Assembly: GCF_002077945.1 (NCBI RefSeq)
Contig: NZ_LVYD01000013.1
Span: 372,001 to 436,000, forward strand
Direction: 5' to 3'
DNA length: 64,000 bases
DNA from: Niastella vici
GTDB lineage: Bacteria; Bacteroidota; Bacteroidia; Chitinophagales; Chitinophagaceae
Positions 9,083 through 17,859 of the stretch are shown here, piece after piece (position 1 is the stretch's first letter; each line of letters begins with the position of its first letter). Below the pieces are notes generated by a model. The model was given only the letters and a program-made list of their open reading frames with translations, had not been told where the DNA came from and searched no databases. The position numbers and the translations under genes were made by a program.

Positions 9083-10423
9083 TTAGTCCTTCTTCCCCCT
9101 GTCATCCCGTTGTTGATTCCTGGGTTGATTGGGTCTTCTGTCGCCACCCCCTTTTTTATCATTTGGGCGGTTATCGCGGCGGTGTTGCTGCTGTTGCTGT
9201 CCACCACCCTGGCGTGACTGTTCTTTTTGTTGCTGACCCTGGCGGGAGTGATCTTTTTGCTGTTGTTGTCCGCCACCACCCTGACGCGGTTGTTCCTTCT
9301 GTTGATGGTGATGGTGCCGTTTCTTTTTCTCGGCCCTTTCCAGACTGCGTAAGCTGATCTGCCCAACCACATCCACAAATTCGGGTTCCACCTCTTTGGG
9401 TTTCTGGGTGGTTACATCAACCGCTTCCAGTTCATCGGGCACCTGGTTGTGGTCATTCGCCTGTTTTATTTTCCTTACCCGTTCAATGGTCAGCGGATAC
9501 TGCTTATTGCTATCGGGCAGGGTATACCACATGAGGTTTTTGAAAATATCTTTCTTTATGAGGATGGCCGTGCCTTTTTGTACCTGTAAGGTGTCGGCAT
9601 TATCGGGGAAATGCTGTAAGGCATCGAGATAAATATCGAGCTCGTAATTGAGGCAGCATTTCAACCGGCCGCACTGGCCGCTGAGTTTGCTTTGGTTGAT
9701 CGACAGGTTCTGATAGCGGGCGGCAGTGGTGTTTACCGATTTAAAATCAGTTAACCAGGTGCTGCAGCACAGTTCGCGGCCGCAACTGCCAATTCCACCC
9801 ACTTTAGCAGCTTCCTGACGGGCGCCAATTTGCCGCATTTCTACTTTAACCCTGAATTCCTTAGCGTATACTTTAATTAATTCGCGAAAATCGACCCGGT
9901 CATCGGCGATATAAAAGAAGGTGGCTTTGCGGCCATCGGCCTGAATTTCCACCTCTGTCAGCTTCATTTCGAGGTTCAGCTGGCGGGCAATGGCCCGGGC
10001 CCTGATGAGGGCTTCTTTTTCGCGGTCTTTATTTTGTTGCCAGATCTCAATGTCTTTATCGGTGGCGCGGCGTAAAACCTTCTTGATGTCGGGGTCGGTT
10101 TCGTCGGCATTCCTTTTCTTCATTTGCAGGCGAACAATTTCGCCGGTAATGTTTATAGTGCCTACATCGAACCCACTGACGCCTTCCACGGCAACCAGGT
10201 CGCCTTTTTCGAAAACATGAACAGTGGTATTTCGAAAGAAGTCTTTCCGGCTTCCGTTATTGAAGGTTATTTCCACGATCTTACAGCTTCCCGAAGGATC
10301 GCTAAATGGCAGGTTACTCAGCCAGTCGTGCACATTCATCCTGTTACAACCGCCCGTGCTGCATCCGCCATTGCTTTTACAGCCGGCTACCTTGCCGCCA
10401 GTTCCGCATGAACTACATCCCAT
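9083..10423 (-). CDS. ricT: PSP1 domain protein, RicT (YaaT)-like
   Basis: 446 residues. The N-terminus is cysteine-rich (five Cys in the first 26 residues, in short CxxC and GGC groups). The PSP1/RicT core follows, with VEMRQIGARQEAAKVGGIG, then GSCGRELCCSTWL and GQCGRLKCCLNYEL, the conserved double Cys pairs. From about residue 360 the protein becomes a low-complexity Gln/Arg/Gly/Lys/His tail. In Bacillus, RicT acts with RicA and RicF in an Fe-S complex that affects RNase Y and sporulation. Bacteroidota do not sporulate, so the role here is probably RNA-related, by inference only. holB lies upstream on the same strand but 691 bases away. Confidence 0.85.
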   Translation of the reverse strand: MGCSSCGTGGKVAGCKSNGGCSTGGCNRMNVHDWLSNLPFSDPSGSCKIVEITFNNGSRKDFFRNTTVHVFEKGDLVAVEGVSGFDVGTINITGEIVRLQMKKRNADETDPDIKKVLRRATDKDIEIWQQNKDREKEALIRARAIARQLNLEMKLTEVEIQADGRKATFFYIADDRVDFRELIKVYAKEFRVKVEMRQIGARQEAAKVGGIGSCGRELCCSTWLTDFKSVNTTAARYQNLSINQSKLSGQCGRLKCCLNYELDIYLDALQHFPDNADTLQVQKGTAILIKKDIFKNLMWYTLPDSNKQYPLTIERVRKIKQANDHNQVPDELEAVDVTTQKPKEVEPEFVDVVGQISLRSLERAEKKKRHHHHQQKEQPRQGGGGQQQQKDHSRQGQQQKEQSRQGGGQQQQQHRRDNRPNDKKGGGDRRPNQPRNQQRDDRGKKD

Positions 10424-11114
10424 TCTCTATTTAGGATTAACGATTTACAATAATTTATTAATTGTCGGCCGGAAAACGCATGCAGAAATAAAGGCAGGGT
10501 ATTATACATTACTCCGGGGCAAACCGGCGTGCGCCAATACTCGTTCAGCTACCCGTTATAAAAGTATAACGAACTGAATAAGACGCATTTATGAATAATA
10601 TAGCGAAATAAGATAACTTATATAATATAGAAATCCTGCTCGCATGCAACCCCAACCACACACTATTTCTGCTTCCTGCTTAACAGGCCGATTTACAAAT
10701 ATAAGTTATTAACGTCAAAAGGGGTTCGTTATGATATAGGACAAAAAGTCAAATAAGTCAAAGAGTCATGAGGTGGAAAATTAATGCAAGCCTGGCCCCT
10801 GGGTCAGGCTCTATTTGTGGAGTATTTGAGAAGTAATCAACCAAAGACCAACCAAAGACCTGACAAAGACTAAACAAAGACAGGATAAGAACATTTCCTT
10901 TATCAGGTCCCTGTGTGGTCTTTGTTTATTCCTTATTTGATCTTTTTCAGGATCTACCCCAAATACACGCCAAACTAACCCCATTATTGATCGATGGGCC
11001 GAAAATTACTATGCGAATGATTTGGGTTGAAAACGCGGCAGGCGCAAGCCAATGCCCCCGCTTAATGAGCGGGTACAATGAAAATCAGATTGTTGACAGC
11101 TGGTTTTTGACCTA
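10424..11114. other. Spacer between ricT and holB with hairpins and phased repeats
   Basis: 691 bases without a credible gene. It holds an inverted repeat CGTTATA-AAAG-TATAACG at about 10554-10571 upstream of ricT, a hairpin AGCCTG...CAGGCT at 10789-10810 with inner CCC/GGG pairing, and the CAAAGAC repeat array described separately. A 67-codon frame at 10915-11118 has no recognisable features and is not called. Confidence 0.5.
10842..10881. repeat. Four CAAAGAC direct repeats at exactly 11-bp spacing
   Basis: CAAAGAC begins at 10842, 10853, 10864 and 10875. The 4-bp linkers differ (CAAC, CTGA, TAAA, AGGA after the core), so only the heptamer and the period are kept. One inverted copy (GTCTTTG) lies at about 10918-10924. 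Spacing of about one helical turn puts all copies on one face of the DNA, as in a binding array for a repeated protein. Function unknown. Confidence 0.7.
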
Positions 11115-12329
11115 CTAAATAACCGTAATTACTTCTTTGGCGGCAATAATGTGGTATAATTTAATGGTAAGGGCGTGGAACAGCATTTTGGGATTGGCGT
11201 TCCGTTCAATATAATAGGAGGCTTTATCAAGTTCTTCAATAATGGCCTGCTGCTGGTTGAAGGCGGCGATCTTGTTCAGCCGGCCGGCGAAGTCCTTTTC
11301 CTTTTCGGGCAGGTGAACATTTTCGGGACCCATGGCGTTCAGGCGAATGGCCTGTTCGAGCAGGTGGGTGAAATAGCGCAGAAATTGCTTTTGCTTTTCG
11401 CGGCCCAGCTTGCTCACTTCTTCAATCCATTTTACCTGGGCTATGGGACCGTTCTTTAAAATGGCATTGAGCCATTCGCGCAACAGCGATTGCCAGTCTT
11501 CATCGGCATGTTGCATCAGCTGCAGGGCTTCGCGGTAATTACCTTCGGCGATGAGGGAGATCTGCCCCGCCGTGCCTTCGGCTACATTACCTCTGGTAAT
11601 CAAAGCATTGGAAATATCCTGGTGGGTAAGGGCAGGTATTTTAACCAGCTGGGTGCGCGATAAAATGGTTTGCAGTATCAGCGATTCATTTTCAGCCACC
11701 AGCACAAATAAGGTATTGGGTGGTGGTTCTTCTATGAGTTTCAATAACTTATTTCCTTCATTGCCCAGGTATTCGGGCATCCACATCACCAGTATTTTAA
11801 AGCCGCTTTCAAAACTTTTGAGCGAAAGCTTGCGAATGATATCATTACATTCATAGGCGGTAATGTTCCCCTGTTTGTTTTCGGCCCCAATGAATTGCAG
11901 CCAGTCGTAGGAATTACCATAGGGATATTTGGCAATAAACTCCCGCCATTCGCTGATATAATCTGAACTCAACGGCTTGTCGCCCGATTTGCGGGGAATT
12001 ACGGGGTACGAAAAATGGATATCGGGGTGCATGAGCTGCTGCATCTTCACACAGGAAGGACATTCGCCACAGGAATCGAGCGGGCCGGCACCACTTTGCG
12101 CGGGCGCTGGCGGTTCCTCCCCAAACAGCGAAGCACCGGCCGGGGCCGCGGCTGCCTTACGGTTCACCTTTTCGCAAACAACATATTGGGCAAATGCAAT
12201 AGCCAGGGGCAGGGCGCCGCATCCTTCTTTTCCGAGAAATAAAAGGGCGTGACTGATCCGGTTATGTTGAACCATATTTGCCAGATGCAATTTTACATCT
12301 GCCTGACCGATAACATTTTTGAATAACAT
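11115..12329 (-). CDS. holB: DNA polymerase III subunit delta'
   Basis: 404 residues from the ATG at 12329 (MLFKNVIGQADVKLHL); an in-frame ATG ten codons earlier gives an atypical N-terminus. It is a clamp-loader AAA+ subunit. The P-loop is degenerate (GKEGCGALPLA), as expected for delta', which does not hydrolyse ATP. The zinc module is present (first Cys in VVCEK, then CGECPSC), but the first Cys is separated from the others by an Ala/Pro/Gly-rich insertion of roughly 30 residues. The arginine-finger region reads LSRTQLVKIPAL. It stands alone; its product would work with DnaX and HolA encoded elsewhere. Confidence 0.9.
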   Translation of the reverse strand: MLFKNVIGQADVKLHLANMVQHNRISHALLFLGKEGCGALPLAIAFAQYVVCEKVNRKAAAAPAGASLFGEEPPAPAQSGAGPLDSCGECPSCVKMQQLMHPDIHFSYPVIPRKSGDKPLSSDYISEWREFIAKYPYGNSYDWLQFIGAENKQGNITAYECNDIIRKLSLKSFESGFKILVMWMPEYLGNEGNKLLKLIEEPPPNTLFVLVAENESLILQTILSRTQLVKIPALTHQDISNALITRGNVAEGTAGQISLIAEGNYREALQLMQHADEDWQSLLREWLNAILKNGPIAQVKWIEEVSKLGREKQKQFLRYFTHLLEQAIRLNAMGPENVHLPEKEKDFAGRLNKIAAFNQQQAIIEELDKASYYIERNANPKMLFHALTIKLYHIIAAKEVITVI

Positions 12330-12450
12330 GCGGGGCGAAGTTAAGCAGAATCCCGACAAAGTGGGGACATGTTGTAGAATGCGGAATGTGCTAATTTGAT
12401 AATAAACTAATCCCGCAGCACGGCACTATGGTAATTGGTGAAAGGGTCAA

Positions 12451-12549
12451 TGATTGCCAGCCCGCAGCAAGCTGGGGATGTGAATGTTGAAACGGTGAAT
12501 GCTTGCCTGCCCGCAGCAAAGCTGGGGATGTGAAAGGTGAAACGGTGAA
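12451..12549. repeat. Tandem repeat, two copies of about 49 bp
   Basis: Copy 1 (12451-12499) and copy 2 (12500-12549) share the CCCGCAGCAAGCTGGGGATG core (one extra A in copy 2) and the end GAAACGGTGAA. The 19 bases before copy 1 resemble the end and beginning of the unit (GAAAGGGTCAATGATTGCC), so about 2.4 units are visible. Confidence 0.8.
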
Positions 12550-12808
12550 ACCGGGAGCCTGTAAACTGCAACAAATCCCCAGTCGGCCGGTACTGTTTGC
12601 CCCTGCCAGCTGGCGGGCTGGGTAGAGAATAGAAAAGCCCACCGGTGGGCGGGCTCTCCAAATACTTTTGACGGCTAAACTCTTAATAGTTTTCTAAGGA
12701 ACAGGATCACTTTCATAAGAGTTCAGGAAAAGTGGATAGATCTGGTTTTCATCGGATTAGGATTCGTTCCTTAACGGATCTTTCATGCAGGCATTTCCTT
12801 CCTGCAAC

Positions 12809-12879
12809 GGATATTGGATCAGCTTTTCGGATATTGGACTGGTTCTCTTCGGATACCGGATGTTTAAACTGATATTGGA
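12809..12879. repeat. GGATATTGGA iteron-like repeats about 20 bp apart
   Basis: GGATATTGGA occurs at 12809 and 12829, with variants GGATACCGGA at 12851 and TGATATTGGA at 12870. The intervals are 20, 22 and 19 bp, near two helical turns. A weaker copy, CGGATTAGGA, is at about 12751. Intervening bases are not conserved, so this is a spaced-motif array and not a simple tandem duplication. Confidence 0.65.
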
Positions 12880-13074
12880 TTGTTGGCTCAAAATTGCTCA
12901 TATAAAGCCGCAACGGGAACTTTATTCGTTCAAACGACACTTAAAATCGATTTTGTGCCTGATTTGCCAGATGAAATATTAGGGTAAACCCTTAAGTGTA
13001 TTATGGCTTAAACTATTAGCCGGGGCGTATGGGTATTGCAGCTGGCAGGCGCTCCGGTTCAACCCAAAAAAATA

Positions 13075-13164
13075 AGCTGACCAAAAAGGTTAGAAAATGC
13101 TGAAACCCGCTAATGGCATAAGTTTCAACATCTATCCTGTTAGTATACCCTTTTTGATCAGCCT
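13075..13164 (-). terminator. Long nested hairpin after gpx, probable terminator
   Basis: On the minus strand GCTGATCAAAAAGG pairs with CCTTTTTGGTCAGC about 60 bases later, and the transcript then reads TTATTTTTTT. A second stem (TGTTGAAAC / GTTTCAGCA) is nested in the loop. It begins 18 bases after the gpx stop. The long loop is unusual for a simple terminator. Confidence 0.6.
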
Positions 13165-13181
13165 AACTATAAACAATAATC

Positions 13182-13697
13182 TTAGTTAAGATATTTGGTC
13201 ACCTCTTCGCTGGTCACTTTTGTTTTGTTATGGATCACTGTTATGAGGTTACCTTTTTCATCGAGCAGGAATTTAGTGAAGTTCCATTTAATTGGATCAG
13301 TAAAACCTTTCTTTTCTGCTTCGGCTACCAGGTATTTGAAAAGGGGATGAATATCGTCGCCTTTTACAGAAACCTTTTCGGCCATGGGAAAGGTTACGCC
13401 ATAATTCTTTTTGCAGAACTCACCGATCTCGCTGTTGCTACCTGGCTCCTGGCTGCCGAAATTATTGGCCGGGAAACCCACGATCACCAGTTTGTCTTTA
13501 TACTGCTCGTATAATTTTTCAAGGTCGGAATATTGGGGGGTGTTACCGCATTTGGAAGCCGTATTAACGATCATGATCTTTTTTCCTTTGTACTTACTGA
13601 AATCAATGGTGCCATTGCCATCGAGGGCGGGAACCTTGAAATCGTAAATAGAAGGCGCGGCAATAAATAGCAGGGAAACAAGCAATAAACGTATCAT
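13182..13697 (-). CDS. Glutathione peroxidase family thiol peroxidase, exported
   Basis: 171 residues. An N-terminal hydrophobic stretch (MIRLLLVSLLFIAAPS) suggests export, unlike the cytoplasmic BtuE type. The peroxidatic Cys is C50 in NTASKCG; the tetrad Gln is Q83 in FGSQEPG; Trp-Asn are W138-N139 in IKWNF. The usual FPCNQF is FPANNF, so the non-essential middle Cys is absent, but C95 (GEFCKKNYG) stands where the resolving Cys of Cys-type, thioredoxin-dependent family members lies. It should therefore reduce hydroperoxides using a disulfide relay and not glutathione. It is monocistronic. Confidence 0.9.
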   Translation of the reverse strand: MIRLLLVSLLFIAAPSIYDFKVPALDGNGTIDFSKYKGKKIMIVNTASKCGNTPQYSDLEKLYEQYKDKLVIVGFPANNFGSQEPGSNSEIGEFCKKNYGVTFPMAEKVSVKGDDIHPLFKYLVAEAEKKGFTDPIKWNFTKFLLDEKGNLITVIHNKTKVTSEEVTKYLN

Positions 13698-14145
13698 AAT
13701 TGATAAAATTTAAAGTAATAGTGTAAGATCTGGCTGCTTTGTACTATACAAAGATGCTGCTAAATTGGTTGCTTCCATGCAAAATAATGGTTAACGGTAA
13801 GGCCAGGGTTTGCCAGGAAGCTATCCCGACCAAGTTGGGACAGGCTATGCTAATGCAATAGCCAATAACGCCATTTGCAACAGATTGCAGTTATAAGACG
13901 GGATGCGAGCCATTCTGCGTTGCAGGCAGGTGGCTAAGACGGGGAATTATTATAAGACAAATGGCAGGCGGGGGAAAAATTCAGAAAGGGAATTGGAAAA
14001 GAAACACCGTTAATACAGGAACCGGTTCCAACAGGAAAATTGCAGCAAATGGCAATACGCTACCCGAAGCAAACCGCCGGATTTCGTGAACCCACTCATT
14101 CCATATTCGTTTCGCTACGGCCGGCAGGCATTCATACGCACCGGC
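13698..14145. other. 448-base spacer without a recognised gene
   Basis: It holds a small imperfect palindrome around 13826-13845 (TCCCGACCAAGTTGGGA) and GGAACCGGTTCC near 14020. I see no promoter, RNA gene or frame that can be supported. Confidence 0.4.
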
Positions 14146-15546
14146 TTAATGTTTTTCATAACAACCCAGATCAGGCGCCCCCACATTGCGCAGCTCGCCA
14201 TCGAGGTCAATGGTAAGGCCTGTAATGGTTCCCTTGTCGAGGGCCGGCGATCCTTCGCGCAGGCGGAAATTGTAAATTCTCAATTGGGTATTGATACTGT
14301 CGAATAAAGGCGGGTTATTTTGAAGAATGGTGCCGCTGGTAGTTACGTTGGCTGGTTTGTTTTTTGTTATCTTCCACAAACAGTTTGCGAACGTAACATT
14401 GAACTGTGTGCTGCCCTGTTTATCGGTCACTACTTCATCATCTACTGTTCCATTTTCACCCCAGAAAATACAATTTGTAAAACTGGCCGTACAGTTGTCG
14501 GTCAATACAGTGTTCCCGCTTTTGGTGTAATTGGTTACAACAAGAACGGGATCTTTATGCAGCAGGTAAGAATTTGAATAAGTGGCAATGGTACATTGGG
14601 AGAAATCATAAGTGCCGCCATAACCCAGCAATACATTTTTACCGCAATTGCTCACCAAACAGTTTTGCGCTTTTATAGAAGATTGTACACCCAGAATGCC
14701 GGCATCGTAACAATTATCAACGACACATTCGCTGAGCAGTACTTTGGGATTGCTGTTCACCGATGGTTTTGCGGCTATAACACCCTGATAGGCGTTCAGG
14801 ATCTTTGCATATTGAAGGGTATTGTCTTTACTTGTTTCGCGGAAATAAATACCTGGCCAGCCGCCGGGAAAGTCGCGGTAAGGATCATCGAGCCGGTCGC
14901 TTTTAAATACCACCCGGGTGCTGTCGTATTTTTCACCCGTAACCTTTAAGGTTCCGTCAACCACCAGGGGTGCATCGGCATGCATATAAACGCGGCAACC
15001 TTTTTCAATGGTAAGGGTGGCGTTTTGATCAACCAGTAAACCACCGGTAATAACATAGGGCCTGTTGTTGGTCCAGGTTACGTTACCAGTAAGCACCTTT
15101 GAGCGAAAGAAGTTGGCGTTTTGTCCCCAGGCCTCCAGTTGCACCCATCGTTCATTGCCGTTATAATCGATCAGGATGCTGTCCTGCACGACGAATGGCA
15201 GGTCGGCAGCGGTAGGGTTTATTTTTACAGTCACGAAAACATAAATGCTGTCGTTGGCATCCATTTCAATATTGCTTACTTCGGGTCCGGGTGTGCCGTC
15301 AACGTTGATATTGAAAAAAGAAGCGCTGCCGCCGCGCAGGGATACTTTGCTCAGGCGCAGCTTCTGGTTATTATCGTTATATATGCGGAAGAACCGGGTG
15401 GTTGAACCGGTTGTGGTAAAAACAGTATCAAAATGCAGGGTATCGGCGCTGGTATACAGCCTTGCCGTGCTGCTGGTAATAAATGATTCCTTTTTACAGG
15501 ATATCAAAATGCTGGTAAGCAGTATGGCAACAAGTATATATTTCAT
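14146..15546 (-). CDS. Right-handed beta-helix lipoprotein (choice-of-anchor Q type)
   Basis: 466 residues from the ATG at 15546 (MKYILVAILLTSILISCKKE), a textbook lipoprotein signal with lipobox LISC; the longer upstream frame (60 more residues) is not protein-like. The middle contains parallel beta-helix rungs (LLSECVVDNCYDAGILGVQ, IKAQNCLVSNCGKNVLLGYGG). The end reads SPALDKG...DLDGELR...APDLGCYE, the signature of choice-of-anchor Q domains. Such proteins are surface or periplasmic lipoproteins that may bind or cut polysaccharides; no catalytic site is recognisable. It stands alone between two spacers. Confidence 0.82.
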   Translation of the reverse strand: MKYILVAILLTSILISCKKESFITSSTARLYTSADTLHFDTVFTTTGSTTRFFRIYNDNNQKLRLSKVSLRGGSASFFNINVDGTPGPEVSNIEMDANDSIYVFVTVKINPTAADLPFVVQDSILIDYNGNERWVQLEAWGQNANFFRSKVLTGNVTWTNNRPYVITGGLLVDQNATLTIEKGCRVYMHADAPLVVDGTLKVTGEKYDSTRVVFKSDRLDDPYRDFPGGWPGIYFRETSKDNTLQYAKILNAYQGVIAAKPSVNSNPKVLLSECVVDNCYDAGILGVQSSIKAQNCLVSNCGKNVLLGYGGTYDFSQCTIATYSNSYLLHKDPVLVVTNYTKSGNTVLTDNCTASFTNCIFWGENGTVDDEVVTDKQGSTQFNVTFANCLWKITKNKPANVTTSGTILQNNPPLFDSINTQLRIYNFRLREGSPALDKGTITGLTIDLDGELRNVGAPDLGCYEKH

Positions 15547-15746
15547 GTTCCTGTAAAAATACACGTTTTCAGATACACATAAAACCGGCCGGTTGGCCAT
15601 ATCGTTTGACTTAACGTTGCGATAAACACAATATTGCGGAAGGTTCATGGGCAGGGGCAATCGGCAAAAAAAATCAGACGGCGCAAGATTGGGTATTAGT
15701 CTCAATATTCGCGAGCTATTCACCACTCACCATTCAATATATGTGT

Positions 15747-16442
15747 TCACTTTACCGTATAAGCCATTGTCATAATACTTAATCGCGTACCCGGGGCAGT
15801 TAACAGTTCCTGGCCGCATGCTTCAAGGGTGGCACCCGTGGTTATTACATCATCGACCAGTAAGATATGTTTACCGGCAATAGCATTGGGATCCTGCAAT
15901 TCAAATTTTCCCTGCATGTTCAGCCAGCGGTTAATGCGGTTCTTGTTCGTTTGCGTTTCGCTCGATTGCTGCCGGCCGATCGCCTTATCAAGCACAGGAA
16001 GCGATAATACCTGCGCCATGCCCTGGCACAACACCTGTGCCTGGTTATACCCCCGTTTTCTTTCCCGGGCTTTAAACAGCGGTAATGGCACCAGAACGCC
16101 TATGCCGCTAAAACGATGGGTCTGCAACAATGCTGCGCCCATTTTACGGCCCATAAAAAGTCCCAGCTCTTTATTGCCTTTATATTTCAATTCATGAACA
16201 ATGTGTTGCAGCAGCGAGTCTTTTGAAAAATACAGGTAACTGGCTGCACTGGTCACCGGCATGCGGCCCCAGAAAATTTTCTCCACCGGGTTGCCTGCGT
16301 GATCGTGAAAACCTGTTACCGGCAACTGGTTAATGCAATGCATGCATAACACCTGTTGCCGGCTCATGATATCACTGCCGCAGCCCGGGCAGCAATGTGG
16401 AATAAAAAGATGTAATAAGGGATGTAATGGGTTTTTAAGCAT
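15747..16442 (-). CDS. comF: ComF family protein (amidophosphoribosyltransferase-like)
   Basis: 231 residues from the ATG at 16442; a GTG at 16457 would add five residues. An N-terminal zinc finger (CCPGCG ... CMHC) is followed by a phosphoribosyltransferase domain with the PRPP-binding motif VLLVDDVITTGAT. ComF proteins take part in handling imported DNA during natural transformation in Gram-positives and Haemophilus-type bacteria, and many non-competent bacteria keep them. A ComEC homologue is also in this window at 32616, so a DNA-uptake capacity is possible. The radA gene lies 43 bases upstream on the same strand and may share its transcript. Confidence 0.9.
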   Translation of the reverse strand: MLKNPLHPLLHLFIPHCCPGCGSDIMSRQQVLCMHCINQLPVTGFHDHAGNPVEKIFWGRMPVTSAASYLYFSKDSLLQHIVHELKYKGNKELGLFMGRKMGAALLQTHRFSGIGVLVPLPLFKARERKRGYNQAQVLCQGMAQVLSLPVLDKAIGRQQSSETQTNKNRINRWLNMQGKFELQDPNAIAGKHILLVDDVITTGATLEACGQELLTAPGTRLSIMTMAYTVK

Positions 16443-16485
16443 AAGCAGTTGTTTCACTGCTACCCCTCAGGCCTTTTCAATTTCT

Positions 16486-17859
16486 TTAAAATAAGTATTG
16501 ATAAACTTCTTCAACCCTACCCATAGGCACTACTTCAATATTGGCGCCCGACTGCGCAATTGATTTTTGTCCGTACCGCGAAACAATGATCTTTTCAAAG
16601 CCCAGCTTTTCGGCTTCTGCTATCCGTTGTTCAATGCGGTGAACGGCCCGCACTTCGCCACTCAACCCCACTTCGCCGGCAAAACAAATATGAGGCGGTA
16701 AGGGAACATCTTCATAGGAGCTCAGGAGAGCGCAAAGAACGGCGAGATCGATGGAAGGGTCTTCTACCTTCAACCCGCCGGCAATGTTCAGGAAAACATC
16801 TTTTACGCCGAAATGGAAGCCTCCTCTTTTTTCGAGTACTGCCAGCAGCAATTGTAAACGTCGCAGATCGAAACCCGATACCGTGCGTTGCGGAGTACCG
16901 TAGACCGATTGGGTAACCAGTGCCTGCACTTCAATGAGTAAAGGACGCATACCTTCAATGGTGGCTGCAATGGCAATACCACTGAGTTGATCTTCTTTTT
17001 GCGTCATCAGTATTTCGCTCGGATTATTTACGCCACGCATGCCGGCGCCGGTCATTTCATAGATCCCTAATTCCGATGTGCTGCCAAACCGGTTCTTGAT
17101 CGTTCGCAAAATACGATAGGCATAATGACGGTCGCCTTCGAACTGCAACACAGTATCAACCATATGCTCCAGTATTTTGGGGCCGGCAATGCTGCCGTCT
17201 TTTGTAATATGACCTATCAGGAACACAGGCGTATTGGTTTCCTTGGCAAAGCGCTGGAATTCTGCAGCCGATTCCCTGATCTGGGATATGCTTCCGGGTG
17301 ACGAATCAATATAAGGCGATTGAATGGTTTGAATGGAGTCAACAATGACCAGGTGTGGTTTTAATTTCCTGATCTCCTGAAAAATGGTCTGTGTTAATGT
17401 ATCAGTAAGCAGGTAGAAGTCATCGTTCTGGATCTTCAGCCGGTCGGCGCGCATTTTTATTTGTTGCTCGCTTTCTTCACCGCTGATATATAACACTCTT
17501 TTATCTTTTAACTGTAATCCGTTTTGCAGGAACAACGTTGATTTACCAATGCCAGGTTCACCGGCGATCAATACTATGCTGCCCGGTACAATGCCGCCGC
17601 CTAGTACTCTGTTTAATTCTGCATCTGTTGTAGTGATGCGTATCTGTTCACTGCTGGTGATGGTGTGTAATGCAATGGTGCGTATTGATTTTGTTTCTTC
17701 ATTGTAATCATCCCATCCGTTCTCTTTTTTTAATGAGGGTTTTGAAAGAACTTCTTCAACGAACGTATTCCATGTACCACATGATGGACATTTTCCAACC
17801 CATTTGGCACTTTCATATCCACAATTCGAACAAAAGAATGCTGTTTTAACTTTAGCCAT
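16486..17859 (-). CDS. radA: DNA repair protein RadA (Sms)
   Basis: 457 residues. It has a zinc finger (CSNCGYESAKWVGKCPSCG), a RecA-like ATPase with Walker A GEPGIGKS (about residue 103), Walker B LVIVDSIQTI, the RadA-specific KNRFGSTSELG motif, and a C-terminal Lon-like domain (GVKDVFLNIAGGLKVEDPS). RadA promotes branch migration and processing of recombination intermediates as a DnaB-like helicase. comF lies downstream; a 620-base divergent spacer lies upstream. Length and every motif match the family. Confidence 0.97.
   Translation of the reverse strand: MAKVKTAFFCSNCGYESAKWVGKCPSCGTWNTFVEEVLSKPSLKKENGWDDYNEETKSIRTIALHTITSSEQIRITTTDAELNRVLGGGIVPGSIVLIAGEPGIGKSTLFLQNGLQLKDKRVLYISGEESEQQIKMRADRLKIQNDDFYLLTDTLTQTIFQEIRKLKPHLVIVDSIQTIQSPYIDSSPGSISQIRESAAEFQRFAKETNTPVFLIGHITKDGSIAGPKILEHMVDTVLQFEGDRHYAYRILRTIKNRFGSTSELGIYEMTGAGMRGVNNPSEILMTQKEDQLSGIAIAATIEGMRPLLIEVQALVTQSVYGTPQRTVSGFDLRRLQLLLAVLEKRGGFHFGVKDVFLNIAGGLKVEDPSIDLAVLCALLSSYEDVPLPPHICFAGEVGLSGEVRAVHRIEQRIAEAEKLGFEKIIVSRYGQKSIAQSGANIEVVPMGRVEEVYQYLF

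Larger units (their letters stand above)
12330..13181. other. 852-base spacer rich in repeats
   Basis: No credible gene. From left to right it holds a tandem repeat of about 49 bp (12451-12549), the palindromes GCCAGCTGGC (12605-12614) and GCCCACCGGTGGGC (12637-12650), a set of GGATATTGGA copies about 20 bp apart (12809-12879), and a long hairpin after the glutathione peroxidase gene (13075-13164). Short frames here encode unlikely peptides. Confidence 0.5.

Noticed and set aside
9083-9340. Repetitive sequence considered as a CRISPR or minisatellite
   Set aside because: It encodes the in-frame Gln/Gly/Arg/His tail of the RicT-like protein; the repeats are codon-level and irregular.
10915-11118. 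67-codon plus-strand frame upstream of holB
   Set aside because: Peptide composition is unremarkable, it ends at the convergent holB stop, and it has no promoter or family resemblance.
12749-12940. 63-codon minus-strand frame
   Set aside because: It covers the GGATATTGGA repeat array, and its codons follow the repeat and not a protein pattern.
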